Counted from the first letter of the stretch, positions 1-6,688 are shown. The stretch is 8,378 nucleotides of DNA from Pseudomonadota bacterium (GCA_015222755.1 JADFVX010000020.1:1-8378), one strand, 5' to 3'. The notes: generated by a model not told the origin, from the sequence alone. Translations and numbers: made by a program.

Positions 1-1310
1 AGCAGGGTGTCAAGCTCATCACCCGATATGGAAAGAGGCGGCATGAGTACAATAACATTGCCCAGCGGCCTGATAATGACACCACGTTTCCTTGCCTCAA
101 TGGTAACCTTGTGCCCAGTGCGCAGTTCAAAGGGGTAGTCGATGGCGTTCTCCTTGTTCTGGACCAGCTCTATGCCCACCATAAAGCCTGCCTGTCTAAC
201 ATCGCCTACATGGGGATGGGCCTTAAAGGTTTCCAGCCTTTTAGTAAGCTGACCTGTCTTGCCCTGCAGCCTGCCGATTGTATCTTCGGAATCAAAGAGG
301 TCTATGCTGGCGATAGCTGCGGCACATGCGAGGGGGTTCCCCGTGTATGTGTGTCCGTGAAAGAAGGCTTTGAGCTCGGCATAGTCCCCTTTGAATGCCT
401 CGTATATCTCTTCAGTGGCAAGTGTTGCCGCCAGGGGCAGGTAGCCCCCGGTGATGCCCTTGGCGACGGACATAAGGTCTGGCGATACGCCTTCATGCTC
501 GCAGGCGAACATCTTCCCTGTCCTGCCGAAGCCTGTTGCCACCTCGTCTAGTATGAGGTGTATGTCGTACTTGTCGCATAGCTCACGCACGCCCCTCAGG
601 TAGCCTTCCGGGTGCGTGATCATCCCTGCTGCCCCCTGCACCAGTGGTTCCATTACAAAGGCTGCCACTTCGCTGTGATGTTTTTTCATGAGTTCTTCAA
701 CATCAGCGAGACAGGCAAGGCCGCATCTATCCCGCTCAAGCCCCTTTTCGCAGCGGTAGCAGTGGGGCGACATGACCCTGTGTGCCTTAAAGAGGAGGGG
801 CCTGAATATCTCATGGAAGAGTTCCATCCCGCCAACACTTACGGCGCCTATTGTGTCGCCGTGGTATGCCTCTTTCAGTGCGATGAACTTTGTTTTTTCC
901 TTTTGGCCCTTTAGCTGCCGGTATTGGAAGGCCATCTTGAGCGCAATCTCCACGGCAGTTGAGCCGCTGTCGGAGTAAAAGACCCTCGTCAGTCCTTCGG
1001 GAACCAGAGTTATAAGCTTTTCAGCAAGTTCTATGGAGGGTACGTTTGACAGGCCAAGCAGCGTGGAATGGGCTATCTTGTCCAGCTGGACCTTCACAGC
1101 ATCGTCTATCTCCTTCTTGCGGTGACCATGCACTGTGACCCATAGGGATGATACGCCGTCTATGTAGCGCTTCCCCTCCGTATCTGTTAGATAGCAGCCT
1201 TCGCCGGATTCTATGATGAGAGGCTCATCTGTCTCCCACTCCTTCATCTGGGTGAAGGGGTGCCAGATGTGTTTGCGGTCTATCTCGCTTAGTGTTTTTT
1301 TGTTTTTCAT
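1..1310 (-). CDS. bioA: Adenosylmethionine-8-amino-7-oxononanoate (DAPA) aminotransferase, 3' end outside the window
   Basis: This is a cytosolic PLP-dependent class III aminotransferase of biotin synthesis, converting KAPA to 7,8-diaminopelargonate. Reading the minus strand from the ATG at 1310 gives 436 residues with no stop before the left edge. The family is usually about 430-460 residues, so little is missing. Visible motifs are WHPFTQM (16-22), the cofactor phosphate-binding DSGSTA (114-119), AYHGDT (148-153), the LDEVATGFGRTG block (254-265) with the PLP-ring aspartate D255, the Schiff-base lysine K284 in AKGITGG, and HTYTGNPLACAAA near 315-330. An in-frame TAA at 1317-1319 and the conserved WHPFTQM motif leave ATG 1310 as the only sensible start. 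The nearest Shine-Dalgarno-like AGGA is about 16 bases upstream, so translation initiation looks weak. Oddities are a four-cysteine segment (C184, C187, C196, C200) and Phe19 where E. coli BioA has Tyr. No other bio gene is visible. The family assignment is secure; the amino donor is not known. Confidence 0.95.
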   Translation of the reverse strand, partial: MKNKKTLSEIDRKHIWHPFTQMKEWETDEPLIIESGEGCYLTDTEGKRYIDGVSSLWVTVHGHRKKEIDDAVKVQLDKIAHSTLLGLSNVPSIELAEKLITLVPEGLTRVFYSDSGSTAVEIALKMAFQYRQLKGQKEKTKFIALKEAYHGDTIGAVSVGGMELFHEIFRPLLFKAHRVMSPHCYRCEKGLERDRCGLACLADVEELMKKHHSEVAAFVMEPLVQGAAGMITHPEGYLRGVRELCDKYDIHLILDEVATGFGRTGKMFACEHEGVSPDLMSVAKGITGGYLPLAATLATEEIYEAFKGDYAELKAFFHGHTYTGNPLACAAAIASIDLFDSEDTIGRLQGKTGQLTKRLETFKAHPHVGDVRQAGFMVGIELVQNKENAIDYPFELRTGHKVTIEARKRGVIIRPLGNVIVLMPPLSISGDELDTL

Positions 1311-1380
1311 CTGGTTTTAACAATAATCCTTTTTGAATAAATAAACACCGGTTGAAAGTCTAAATAAAGTTTGAGCTAAG

Positions 1381-1560
1381 GCTCCTTACTTTTCTTTGCC
1401 GGCCAAAGCAAAGTAAGCAAAAGAAAGGCCGCCCACAACTTGGCCTTTGGCTTCCCTCGCTACACCGTTATCTGCGGCGGGGTCAAAAACTCGCTTTGCT
1501 CAGACAGTTTGCCCCCTTATCCCGCAGTTAACCGTTTCGCTCGGCTGCGTTGAATGGGAG
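1381..1560. repeat. Palindrome-rich intergenic element, probably a dispersed repeat
   Basis: The 330-base gap between bioA and the glcD-like gene contains no supportable gene. Most of it is a GC-richer block flanked by AT-rich DNA. The block opens with an imperfect palindrome (1385-1417). It then carries a second inverted pair, ACCGTTATCTGCGG at 1464-1477 against the complement of 1522-1535, with 12 of 14 positions matching. Between and after these run phrases such as CTCGCTTTGCTCAGAC and TTTCGCTCGGCTGCG. From memory, very similar strings recur between genes in many proteobacterial and environmental genomes, where they are sometimes mis-annotated as short proteins. The boundaries given are approximate, no target-site duplication is evident, and whether it is repeated in this genome cannot be seen from one window. 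Confidence 0.6.
1385..1417. repeat. Imperfect 33-base palindrome at the left end of the intergenic element
   Basis: CTTACTTT (1385-1392) pairs perfectly with AAAGTAAG (1410-1417). After one mismatch, CTTTG (1394-1398) pairs with CAAAG (1404-1408), around a CCGGC centre. It would fold as a hairpin on either strand. It is followed by a partial echo of its right arm (AAGCAAAAGAAAGG, from about 1415). There is no T-run after the stem, so it does not look like an intrinsic terminator. Confidence 0.75.
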
Positions 1561-1640
1561 AATTAAAAAAATAAAAGAGTATTGATATTTACTTTGTTTT
1601 ATCTACTCCTAGCCTCTGTGGTTAGTAGTTATCTGTATGA

Positions 1641-3020
1641 CTATTCCTGTGGGAATATCTTCCCAGGGTTCAGTATATTCTTAGGGTCAAATACCTTCTT
1701 GACTCCCCTCATGAGGTCTATCTCCTTATCCGAGAGTTCCATCCCCAGGTAGGGCTGTTTGCTCAGGCCGATGCCGTGCTCACCGGAGATGGTGCCGTTA
1801 AGATCAAGAGCGGTTTGGAAGACTTCCTTCGTTGCTGCTTCGGCTCTCTTCTCCTCATCTACATTTCCCTTGTTGAGCATGATGTTGACATGGATGTTAC
1901 CGTCGCCTGCGTGACCGAAGTTCGCAATAGTAAGATTGTATTTTTTCGATATGGCCTCGAGTCTTTCAATGAGCTTAGGTATACAGTTTCGGGGCACGAC
2001 TATATCTTCATTGATCTTTTTTGTTCCCAGCCTGAAGAGTGACGGAGATATGGCCCTTCTGGTATCCCAGAGTTTTTCTGCTTCCTTCCTTCCGGAGCTT
2101 TCCACTATATTGCCCGCACCGAAGCGCTTGCAGAGTCCTTTAAGTCTGGCCGCATCTTCTGAGACAGCGGCTCTTGAGCCGTCCGCCTCTATGATCAAAA
2201 TGGCGCCCACTCCTTGCTTAAGGGGTATGCTAAGGTCTTTCTTTATGCAAGCCAGTGCCGATTTGTCGATAAACTCAAGTGTAGCTGGCACGGTCCCAGA
2301 TGCCATTATGCCGGAGACCGCCTCTGATGCGCTTTTTGTGTCGGGAAACTCCGCATAGAGGGTGGCCTTTTTCTCAGGTTTCGGTATGAGGCGGAGTGTG
2401 ATCTTTGTGACTATCCCCAGCGTACCTTCGGAGCCTATGAGGAGGCGGGTCATGTCGTAGCCGACTACTCCCTTGGCAGTCCTTGTTCCCGTGGATATTA
2501 CCTCCCCTGTGGGCAGTATCACTTCAAGGCCAAGTACGTAATCACGGGTGACGCCATATTTGACCGCCCTCGGCCCGCCAGAGCCCATGGCCACGTTGCC
2601 GCCTATGGTGCAGAATTTCAGGCTTGAAGGGTCGGGAGGGTAAAAAAGCCCCATCTTCTCAACCTCACTTTGAATATGGCCTGTGATGACGCCCGGTTCC
2701 ACGACGGCTACCATGTTTTCCATGTCTATCTCTATGATTCGGTTTAAGCGCTTTGTGGAGAGGACAAGCCCGCCCCTTATTGGAACGGAGCCGCCGACAA
2801 AGCCGGAGCCTGCACCCCTGGGGATGACGGGAAATTCTTCTTTAGAAGCCAGGTGCATTATCTCGGCAATCTCCGATGCAGAACCGGGGAATGCTACGGC
2901 CTCGGGCAGGGCGGCTTCGCCAGTGGCGTCGTAGGAGTAGCAGATGAGATCTTCCTTTTCCGTTGTTAGATGCTCACTGCCGAGAATCTTGCCAAGTTTT
3001 TTTATGGTGTTCTTATCCAT
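1641..3020 (-). CDS. glcD: FAD-linked 2-hydroxyacid dehydrogenase, GlcD / D-lactate dehydrogenase family
   Basis: This flavoprotein probably oxidises a 2-hydroxyacid such as glycolate or D-lactate. The N-terminal PCMH-type FAD domain covers about residues 35-215. It shows PVIPRGAGSGFVGG (64-77), YPPDPSS (127-133), TIGGNVAMGSGGPRAVKYG (138-156) and LLIGSEGTLGIVTK (193-206). The FAD-oxidase C-terminal domain follows, with NFGHAGDGNIHVN (367-379), SGEHGIG (412-418) and the closing FDPKNILNPGKIFP. The frame is open for 58 more codons up to an ATG at 3194. I chose ATG 3020 because it gives 459 residues, the usual family length, and the extra segment has no family features. No good Shine-Dalgarno precedes 3020, but a TATAAT lies 12 bases upstream. 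The usual partners glcE/glcF or lutA/lutB-type iron-sulphur genes are absent next door, so the electron acceptor is unknown and the substrate cannot be assigned. I see no clear terminator after the stop. Confidence 0.9.
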   Translation of the reverse strand: MDKNTIKKLGKILGSEHLTTEKEDLICYSYDATGEAALPEAVAFPGSASEIAEIMHLASKEEFPVIPRGAGSGFVGGSVPIRGGLVLSTKRLNRIIEIDMENMVAVVEPGVITGHIQSEVEKMGLFYPPDPSSLKFCTIGGNVAMGSGGPRAVKYGVTRDYVLGLEVILPTGEVISTGTRTAKGVVGYDMTRLLIGSEGTLGIVTKITLRLIPKPEKKATLYAEFPDTKSASEAVSGIMASGTVPATLEFIDKSALACIKKDLSIPLKQGVGAILIIEADGSRAAVSEDAARLKGLCKRFGAGNIVESSGRKEAEKLWDTRRAISPSLFRLGTKKINEDIVVPRNCIPKLIERLEAISKKYNLTIANFGHAGDGNIHVNIMLNKGNVDEEKRAEAATKEVFQTALDLNGTISGEHGIGLSKQPYLGMELSDKEIDLMRGVKKVFDPKNILNPGKIFPQE

Positions 3021-3032
3021 GTCAGGATGGGG

Positions 3033-3038
3033 ATTATA
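3033..3038 (-). promoter_or_regulatory. Candidate -10 element for the glcD-like gene
   Basis: The minus strand reads a perfect TATAAT preceded directly by TG, with 12 bases between it and ATG 3020. Transcription from it would start only about 5-6 bases before the ATG, giving a nearly leaderless mRNA. This would fit the lack of a Shine-Dalgarno there. No recognisable -35 lies 16-18 bases upstream, where there is an A-rich run, so this is a weak call. Confidence 0.3.
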
Positions 3039-3275
3039 CAGTTTTTTTTGTTTTTTTACGAGCCTATAGAATGGCGCTGTATTAGTAATATATAAAACTG
3101 TACGGTATTGTAGCACGTGAGTTGCCCAGTTTATACTTATCGCCCGAAAGGTGGAACTAAGAAGTACTCTTGGGGTGCAATATGGGTTGCGCATTTTTTA
3201 TTTTTGTGTGATATGTTGAGACAAATGGACTAAATTGGAGATGGGTTCACATTAGAAGGCAAAGAAATTTCTACC

Positions 3276-3351
3276 GTCATTGCGAGCGAAGCGCGGCAAT
3301 CTGTTTATTTATGGGCAAAGATTGCCGCGTCGTTTCACTCCTCGCAATGAC
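3276..3351. repeat. 76-base interrupted inverted repeat (GTCATTGCGAG family)
   Basis: The outer arms GTCATTGCGAG (3276-3286) and CTCGCAATGAC (3341-3351) are perfect complements. The inner arms CGCGGCAATCT (3292-3302) and AGATTGCCGCG (3319-3329) are also perfect complements over 11 bases. They enclose a 16-base loop, with unequal unpaired segments between the two stems. From memory, the GTCATTGCGAG...GCGAAGCG...GGCAATCT sequence is a widely dispersed MITE-like intergenic repeat in many bacterial phyla. It ends 13 bases before the Shine-Dalgarno of the secreted-protein gene, so it probably lies in that gene's leader or promoter region. The rest of the 3021-3378 gap holds only the candidate -10 for glcD and AT-rich sequence in which I recognise nothing. 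Confidence 0.85.
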
Positions 3352-3378
3352 CCCCGACATCAATAAGGAGATTAAGAA

Positions 3379-4281
3379 ATGAAAAAAATAATATTGATTA
3401 TTAGTTGCCTGTTCTTTGCTTCAAATGTCTATGCCCAGGAGAAAAAGCCTCTGCCGGAACAGGCGAGTGCGAGGGCAATAATTAGCATTAAAGAGGTCTT
3501 TGGAAATTACGAAACACCGCAAAAAGCTTCAGATGGTAAGGGTGGTTTCATAACATATAAACAGAAGAGAAGAAAAGCAATAGCAATAACCTTTCATGAC
3601 AAAAATGGAAAAGTAATCAAAAAAATTGAATTTGTTAAAGAAAAAAGAGACCGAAAAATTCATAAAAAAACAGAGTATGTTTTTGGCCGTGGTAAAAAGT
3701 ATGTCGCAATAACAAACCGGGTGACCACCCGTTTGTCTGATGATGAGCACTGGAAGACAGGACAGTTCTCCAAAGACAGTAATGAGATCACATATTACGA
3801 TGAGAGAGGTAATGAATTATTTAGGCTTGAAGGGGCAAACTTTAGATGTGAGGCTATTTCTGAAAATGGGGAAAGGATTGTTTGTATTTATTGGGCACCA
3901 GAACTTCTGGAAGCTGTCTCATCAAAAGTTAGTAAGAACCCGCCTAAGTGCAAAGTTTACGTTCTAAACAAAAAAGGGCAAATAATACATGAAAGGGAAG
4001 ATTTTTATATTTATTCAGATCCAATTATCTCACCTTCAGGCGAATGGCTTGTTTACGAGCATGGCAATGATATTGTTAAACGGTTGAATACTAATTCTTT
4101 TGAGGTAATCAGTATTCCTATGTCTAAAGTACCTAAATTACGTGACATAAGGGATGATGGCGGAATACTGGTTAGGGAATTTAAAGGCCTGGATGATAAA
4201 GGTAGAAGGAAATTTTTAATGAAGGCCTACTCTCCAGAAGAAGATATTTTGAGAGACCTAGAGGTGGTCTATGAAGATTGA
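3379..4281 (+). CDS. Secreted protein of unknown function, possibly beta-propeller-like
   Basis: I do not recognise this 300-residue protein. It starts with a clear Sec signal peptide: KK at 2-3, a hydrophobic stretch at about 4-15 and a likely cleavage after VYA (17-19). The mature protein should therefore be periplasmic or exported. No further membrane segment is visible. Two sets of short degenerate repeats occur. One is a D/N-x-x-G turn phrase, FHDKNGKVI (72-80), YYDERGNEL (139-147) and VLNKKGQII (195-203). The other is ISENGERIV (160-168), ISPSGEWLV (217-225) and IRDDGGILV (257-265). Such phrases are typical of beta-propeller blades, which is inference only. The start is supported by AAGGAG at 3365-3370, eight bases before ATG. 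It is the only plus-strand gene here, is visibly richer in A and T than its neighbours, and follows an inverted-repeat element. This suggests it was acquired separately. It converges on argB with only 21 bases between the stop codons. Confidence 0.85.
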   Translation: MKKIILIISCLFFASNVYAQEKKPLPEQASARAIISIKEVFGNYETPQKASDGKGGFITYKQKRRKAIAITFHDKNGKVIKKIEFVKEKRDRKIHKKTEYVFGRGKKYVAITNRVTTRLSDDEHWKTGQFSKDSNEITYYDERGNELFRLEGANFRCEAISENGERIVCIYWAPELLEAVSSKVSKNPPKCKVYVLNKKGQIIHEREDFYIYSDPIISPSGEWLVYEHGNDIVKRLNTNSFEVISIPMSKVPKLRDIRDDGGILVREFKGLDDKGRRKFLMKAYSPEEDILRDLEVVYED

Positions 4282-4293
4282 TTTTAAAATCAA
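4278..4293. repeat. Perfect 16-base palindrome between convergent genes
   Basis: TTGATTTTAAAATCAA overlaps the TGA stop of the secreted-protein gene and lies ten bases from the argB stop. As RNA it makes only a weak 6-base-pair A/U-rich stem with a TTAA loop and lacks a following U-run. It could be a poor bidirectional terminator or a chance palindrome in the A/T-rich junction. No better terminator is visible for either convergent gene. Confidence 0.4.
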
Positions 4294-4302
4294 AGTGTAT
4301 AT

Positions 4303-5214
4303 CTATTCTGTGATCTGCGTTCCGATGCCTTTGTCGGTGAAGATCTCAAGCAGTAGAGCATGCTCTACCCGCCCATCAATGATGTGAGTCTTGCTGACAC
4401 CCCAACCCAGAGCCTCAAGACAGCACTGCACCTTGGGAATCATGCCGCCCTTGATGGTTCCTTCTTTTATTGCGGCATTTACCTTTTTACGTGTCAGGTT
4501 TGTCATGAGCTTGCCATCTTTGTCTTTAACGCCCTCCACATCTGTGAGGAGCACAAGCTTTTCCGCAGTCAAGGCCTCTGCCACTTTGCTGGCAACAAGG
4601 TCGGCGTTTATATTGTAAGTCTCTCCATCGGGGCCGACGCCTACTGGTGCAATAACGGGAATAAAACCGCCTTCGTCCAGCGTATCCAGTATTTCAGGAT
4701 TGATCTTTTCCACATCGCCCACCATTCCGATATCGATTATCTCGGGGGGTTGATCTTTCTGGTCCTGGCGTTTGAGGCGCTTCTTTTTGCCAGTTATAAG
4801 CCCGCCATCTTTTCCTCCAAGACCGACGGCACGCCCCCCTTGGGTATTTATGAGATTTACTATCTCCTTGTTGACCCTTCCTACAAGCACCATTTCGACA
4901 ACGCTCATAGTCTCGCTGTCTGTGACGCGGTAGCCATCGACAAAGCGGGGCTCCATACCCATCTTCTTCATGACCTCGCCTATCTGTGGGCCGCCTCCAT
5001 GGACAACTACAGGGTTGATCCCTATGTGCTTCATAAGGATTATGTCCAGGGCGAAGCTCTTTTTAAGGGTATCATCTACCATTGCGTGTCCGCCGTATTT
5101 GACGACCACAGTCTCCCCCGAGAATTGCTGTATATAGGGGAGTGACTCTATAAGTACCTTTGCTTTTTCAATCAGTCTCTGCATCTTTACACCACGAGGT
5201 GCTGTCATTGACAT
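4303..5214 (-). CDS. argB: Acetylglutamate kinase
   Basis: This enzyme phosphorylates N-acetyl-L-glutamate with ATP, the second step of arginine synthesis in the cytosol. The 303 residues match the family length. Visible motifs are the phosphate-binding VVVKYGGHAM (36-45, K39), VHGGGPQI (71-78), DGYRVTD (93-99), GMVGDV (163-168), YNINADLVASK (200-210), LLTDVEGV (222-229) and GGMIPK (256-261, K261). An N-terminal helix before the kinase core (about 10-30) and the C-terminal EIFTDKGIGTQI are typical of arginine-inhibited, hexameric NAGK, so feedback inhibition is likely by inference. Residues 143-154 form an unusually basic loop (KKKRLKRQ...). The start is uncertain: ATG at 5214, 5208 or 5184 are all in frame and none has a strong Shine-Dalgarno. 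A small hairpin sits directly before 5214. The gene lies 91 bases downstream of hslU on the same strand, probably cotranscribed. A TATAAT in the gap (5251-5256) has no matching -35. Confidence 0.95.
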   Translation of the reverse strand: MSMTAPRGVKMQRLIEKAKVLIESLPYIQQFSGETVVVKYGGHAMVDDTLKKSFALDIILMKHIGINPVVVHGGGPQIGEVMKKMGMEPRFVDGYRVTDSETMSVVEMVLVGRVNKEIVNLINTQGGRAVGLGGKDGGLITGKKKRLKRQDQKDQPPEIIDIGMVGDVEKINPEILDTLDEGGFIPVIAPVGVGPDGETYNINADLVASKVAEALTAEKLVLLTDVEGVKDKDGKLMTNLTRKKVNAAIKEGTIKGGMIPKVQCCLEALGWGVSKTHIIDGRVEHALLLEIFTDKGIGTQITE

Positions 5215-5229
5215 CCACTTTGTAAGTGG
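5215..5229. promoter_or_regulatory. Small hairpin immediately upstream of the argB start
   Basis: CCACTT (5215-5220) and AAGTGG (5224-5229) are perfect complements with a three-base loop. In the argB mRNA this 6-base-pair stem would occupy exactly the ribosome-binding region before the ATG at 5214. It may dampen initiation there, or indicate that a downstream ATG (5208 or 5184) is used. The stem is short and could be chance. Confidence 0.35.
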
Positions 5230-5305
5230 GGATCAATAACAGCTTTAAAAATTATAAATTAACCTTACTCGGATGCCCCGACTTGTAGGAGGGGAACATC
5301 ACTTT

Positions 5306-6661
5306 TTATAGTATATATCTGCTTAGGTCGACATCTTTTACAACGCCTTCCAGTTTTTTATCAACATATTTAGTGTCTATGACTATTTTGCCGTTTTTCA
5401 TCTCCGGTGCATCAAAGGAGATCTCGTCAAGCAGCTTTTCCATAATCGTATGTAGCCGCCGCGCCCCGATATTCTCCATCCTCTCGTTTACCTCTTCTGC
5501 CATTTCTGCAATACGAGAGATAGCTGCCTTCTTGAATGTGATTTCTACCCCTTCTGTCTCAAGAAGTGCAGTGTACTGTTTTATCAACGCATTCTTGGGC
5601 TTTGTCAGTATGGAGAGCAGGTCTTCCCTGGAAAGAGCGTTCAATTCGACCCTGATTGGGAAGCGCCCCTGAAGCTCGGGAATGAGATCTGATGGTTTTG
5701 AAATGTGGAAGGCCCCCGCTGCGATGAAGAGTATATGGTCTGTCTTTACCATGCCGTACTTCGTATTTACCGTAGACCCTTCGACTATAGGCAGCAGGTC
5801 ACGCTGGACGCCTTCACGGGATACGTCAGGGCCCTTTCCACCTTCACGTCCTGCCACTTTATCGATTTCGTCGAGGAATATTATCCCCGATTGCTCAACC
5901 CGCTCAAGGGCGTTTTTGGTCACCTTGTCCTTATCGACCAGGCGCTGTGCCTCCTCCCGGGTCAGTATTGAAAATGCCTCAGGCACAGGCAGTTTTCTCT
6001 TTTCACTCTTGTTGGGAACGAGATTGCTGAAGATATCCTTTATGTTTATATCCATCTCTTCCATGCCGCCAGGCGTCAACACCTCTATCATGGGAGAGGT
6101 TTTTTCAGTTACCTCCAGTTCAACACTACGCTCGTCCAGCTTCCCCTCGCGCAGCATTTTTCTGAACTTCTGCCTTGTGTTTGCATGTTCTTCCCGGGCC
6201 TTTTCAAGTTCTTCACTGCTGCCTGAGGGAGAGAAGGGCAGCAGTATGTCGAGAAGTTTTTCCTCTGCGGCTTCCCTTGCCTTGACTTCCACCTTTTCAC
6301 TTTCTTCGGCCCTGACGATATTAATGGCCAGTTCCGTCAGGTCACGGATCATAGATTCCACATCACGTCCTACATAGCCCACTTCTGTGAACTTTGATGC
6401 CTCTACCTTAATGAAGGGTGCGTTGGTGAGTTTAGCAAGCCTGCGGGCAATCTCCGTTTTCCCCACACCGGTAGGGCCTATCATTATTATATTTTTAGGT
6501 GCGATGTCGTCACGTATATCTTCCGGAAGCTGCTGCCTGCGCCAGCGGTTTCTGAGCGCTATGGCGACAGAGCGTTTAGCCTCTCCCTGGCCTATGACGT
6601 AACGGTCCAGTTCTGAGACGACTTCTCTTGGTGTGAGAGTGTTCATTTTGTCTAGGTTCAA
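5306..6661 (-). CDS. hslU: HslU (ClpY), ATPase subunit of the HslUV protease
   Basis: HslU is a hexameric AAA+ unfoldase that feeds substrates to the HslV peptidase. Its 451 residues match the family. The N-terminal TPREVVSELD (10-19) and VIGQ (22-25) are followed by Walker A GPTGVGKT (62-69) and the pore loop GYVG (95-98). The charged I-domain runs from about 110 to 245. Then come Walker B IFLDEID (261-267), the ELQGRFPIRVEL segment (329-340) with candidate arginine finger R333, and the sensor-2 motif GARR (399-402). The C-terminal tail DLSRYIL (445-451), which in the family docks into HslV and activates it, is intact. The start is TTG 6661, because AGGACAGG lies eight bases before it. ATG 6646 (446 residues) is the alternative but has no Shine-Dalgarno at proper distance. 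hslV is not adjacent: the upstream neighbour is a terminated lipoprotein gene. hslU has its own strong promoter and probably leads an hslU-argB transcript. Confidence 0.97.
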   Translation of the reverse strand: MNLDKMNTLTPREVVSELDRYVIGQGEAKRSVAIALRNRWRRQQLPEDIRDDIAPKNIIMIGPTGVGKTEIARRLAKLTNAPFIKVEASKFTEVGYVGRDVESMIRDLTELAINIVRAEESEKVEVKAREAAEEKLLDILLPFSPSGSSEELEKAREEHANTRQKFRKMLREGKLDERSVELEVTEKTSPMIEVLTPGGMEEMDINIKDIFSNLVPNKSEKRKLPVPEAFSILTREEAQRLVDKDKVTKNALERVEQSGIIFLDEIDKVAGREGGKGPDVSREGVQRDLLPIVEGSTVNTKYGMVKTDHILFIAAGAFHISKPSDLIPELQGRFPIRVELNALSREDLLSILTKPKNALIKQYTALLETEGVEITFKKAAISRIAEMAEEVNERMENIGARRLHTIMEKLLDEISFDAPEMKNGKIVIDTKYVDKKLEGVVKDVDLSRYIL

Positions 6662-6669
6662 GGTCTTTG

Positions 6670-6677
6670 CCTGTCCT
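6670..6677 (-). promoter_or_regulatory. Shine-Dalgarno that favours the TTG start of hslU
   Basis: The minus strand reads AGGACAGG, then eight bases, then TTG at 6661-6659. The in-frame ATG at 6646 would be 23 bases from this site, too far for ordinary initiation. The spacing therefore argues for the TTG start, giving five extra N-terminal residues. Confidence 0.6.
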
Positions 6678-6688
6678 TAAGTTGTTGG

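Noticed and set aside
111..914. Plus-strand open frames across the first kilobase
   Set aside because: The minus strand here encodes a full set of BioA motifs without interruption, so these are shadows.
1311..1330. Possible BirA operator before bioA (TTGTTAAAACC on the minus strand)
   Set aside because: Only one half-site-like string is present; the second half at the expected spacing is absent.
1561..1640. Terminator for the glcD-like gene
   Set aside because: The minus strand has a T-rich run at about 1574-1563 but no convincing stem directly before it; a CTACT/AGTAG pairing is too short and too far away.
3021..3194. 58-codon N-terminal extension of the glcD-like protein
   Set aside because: It has no family similarity and no signal-peptide pattern, contains a candidate -10 element, and gives a protein longer than the family norm.
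4360..5145. Long plus-strand open frame of 261 codons opposite argB
   Set aside because: It lies wholly antisense to a clear argB, has no Shine-Dalgarno or family motif, and its composition is that of a mirror frame.
5251..5256. TATAAT in the hslU-argB gap as a separate argB promoter
   Set aside because: No -35 hexamer is found 16-18 bases upstream and the region is simply A/T-rich.
5682..6377. Plus-strand open frame of 231 codons opposite hslU, very rich in Ser and Arg
   Set aside because: The Ser/Arg/Thr-rich translation is typical of a shadow of a coding strand; no start signal or recognisable domain is present.
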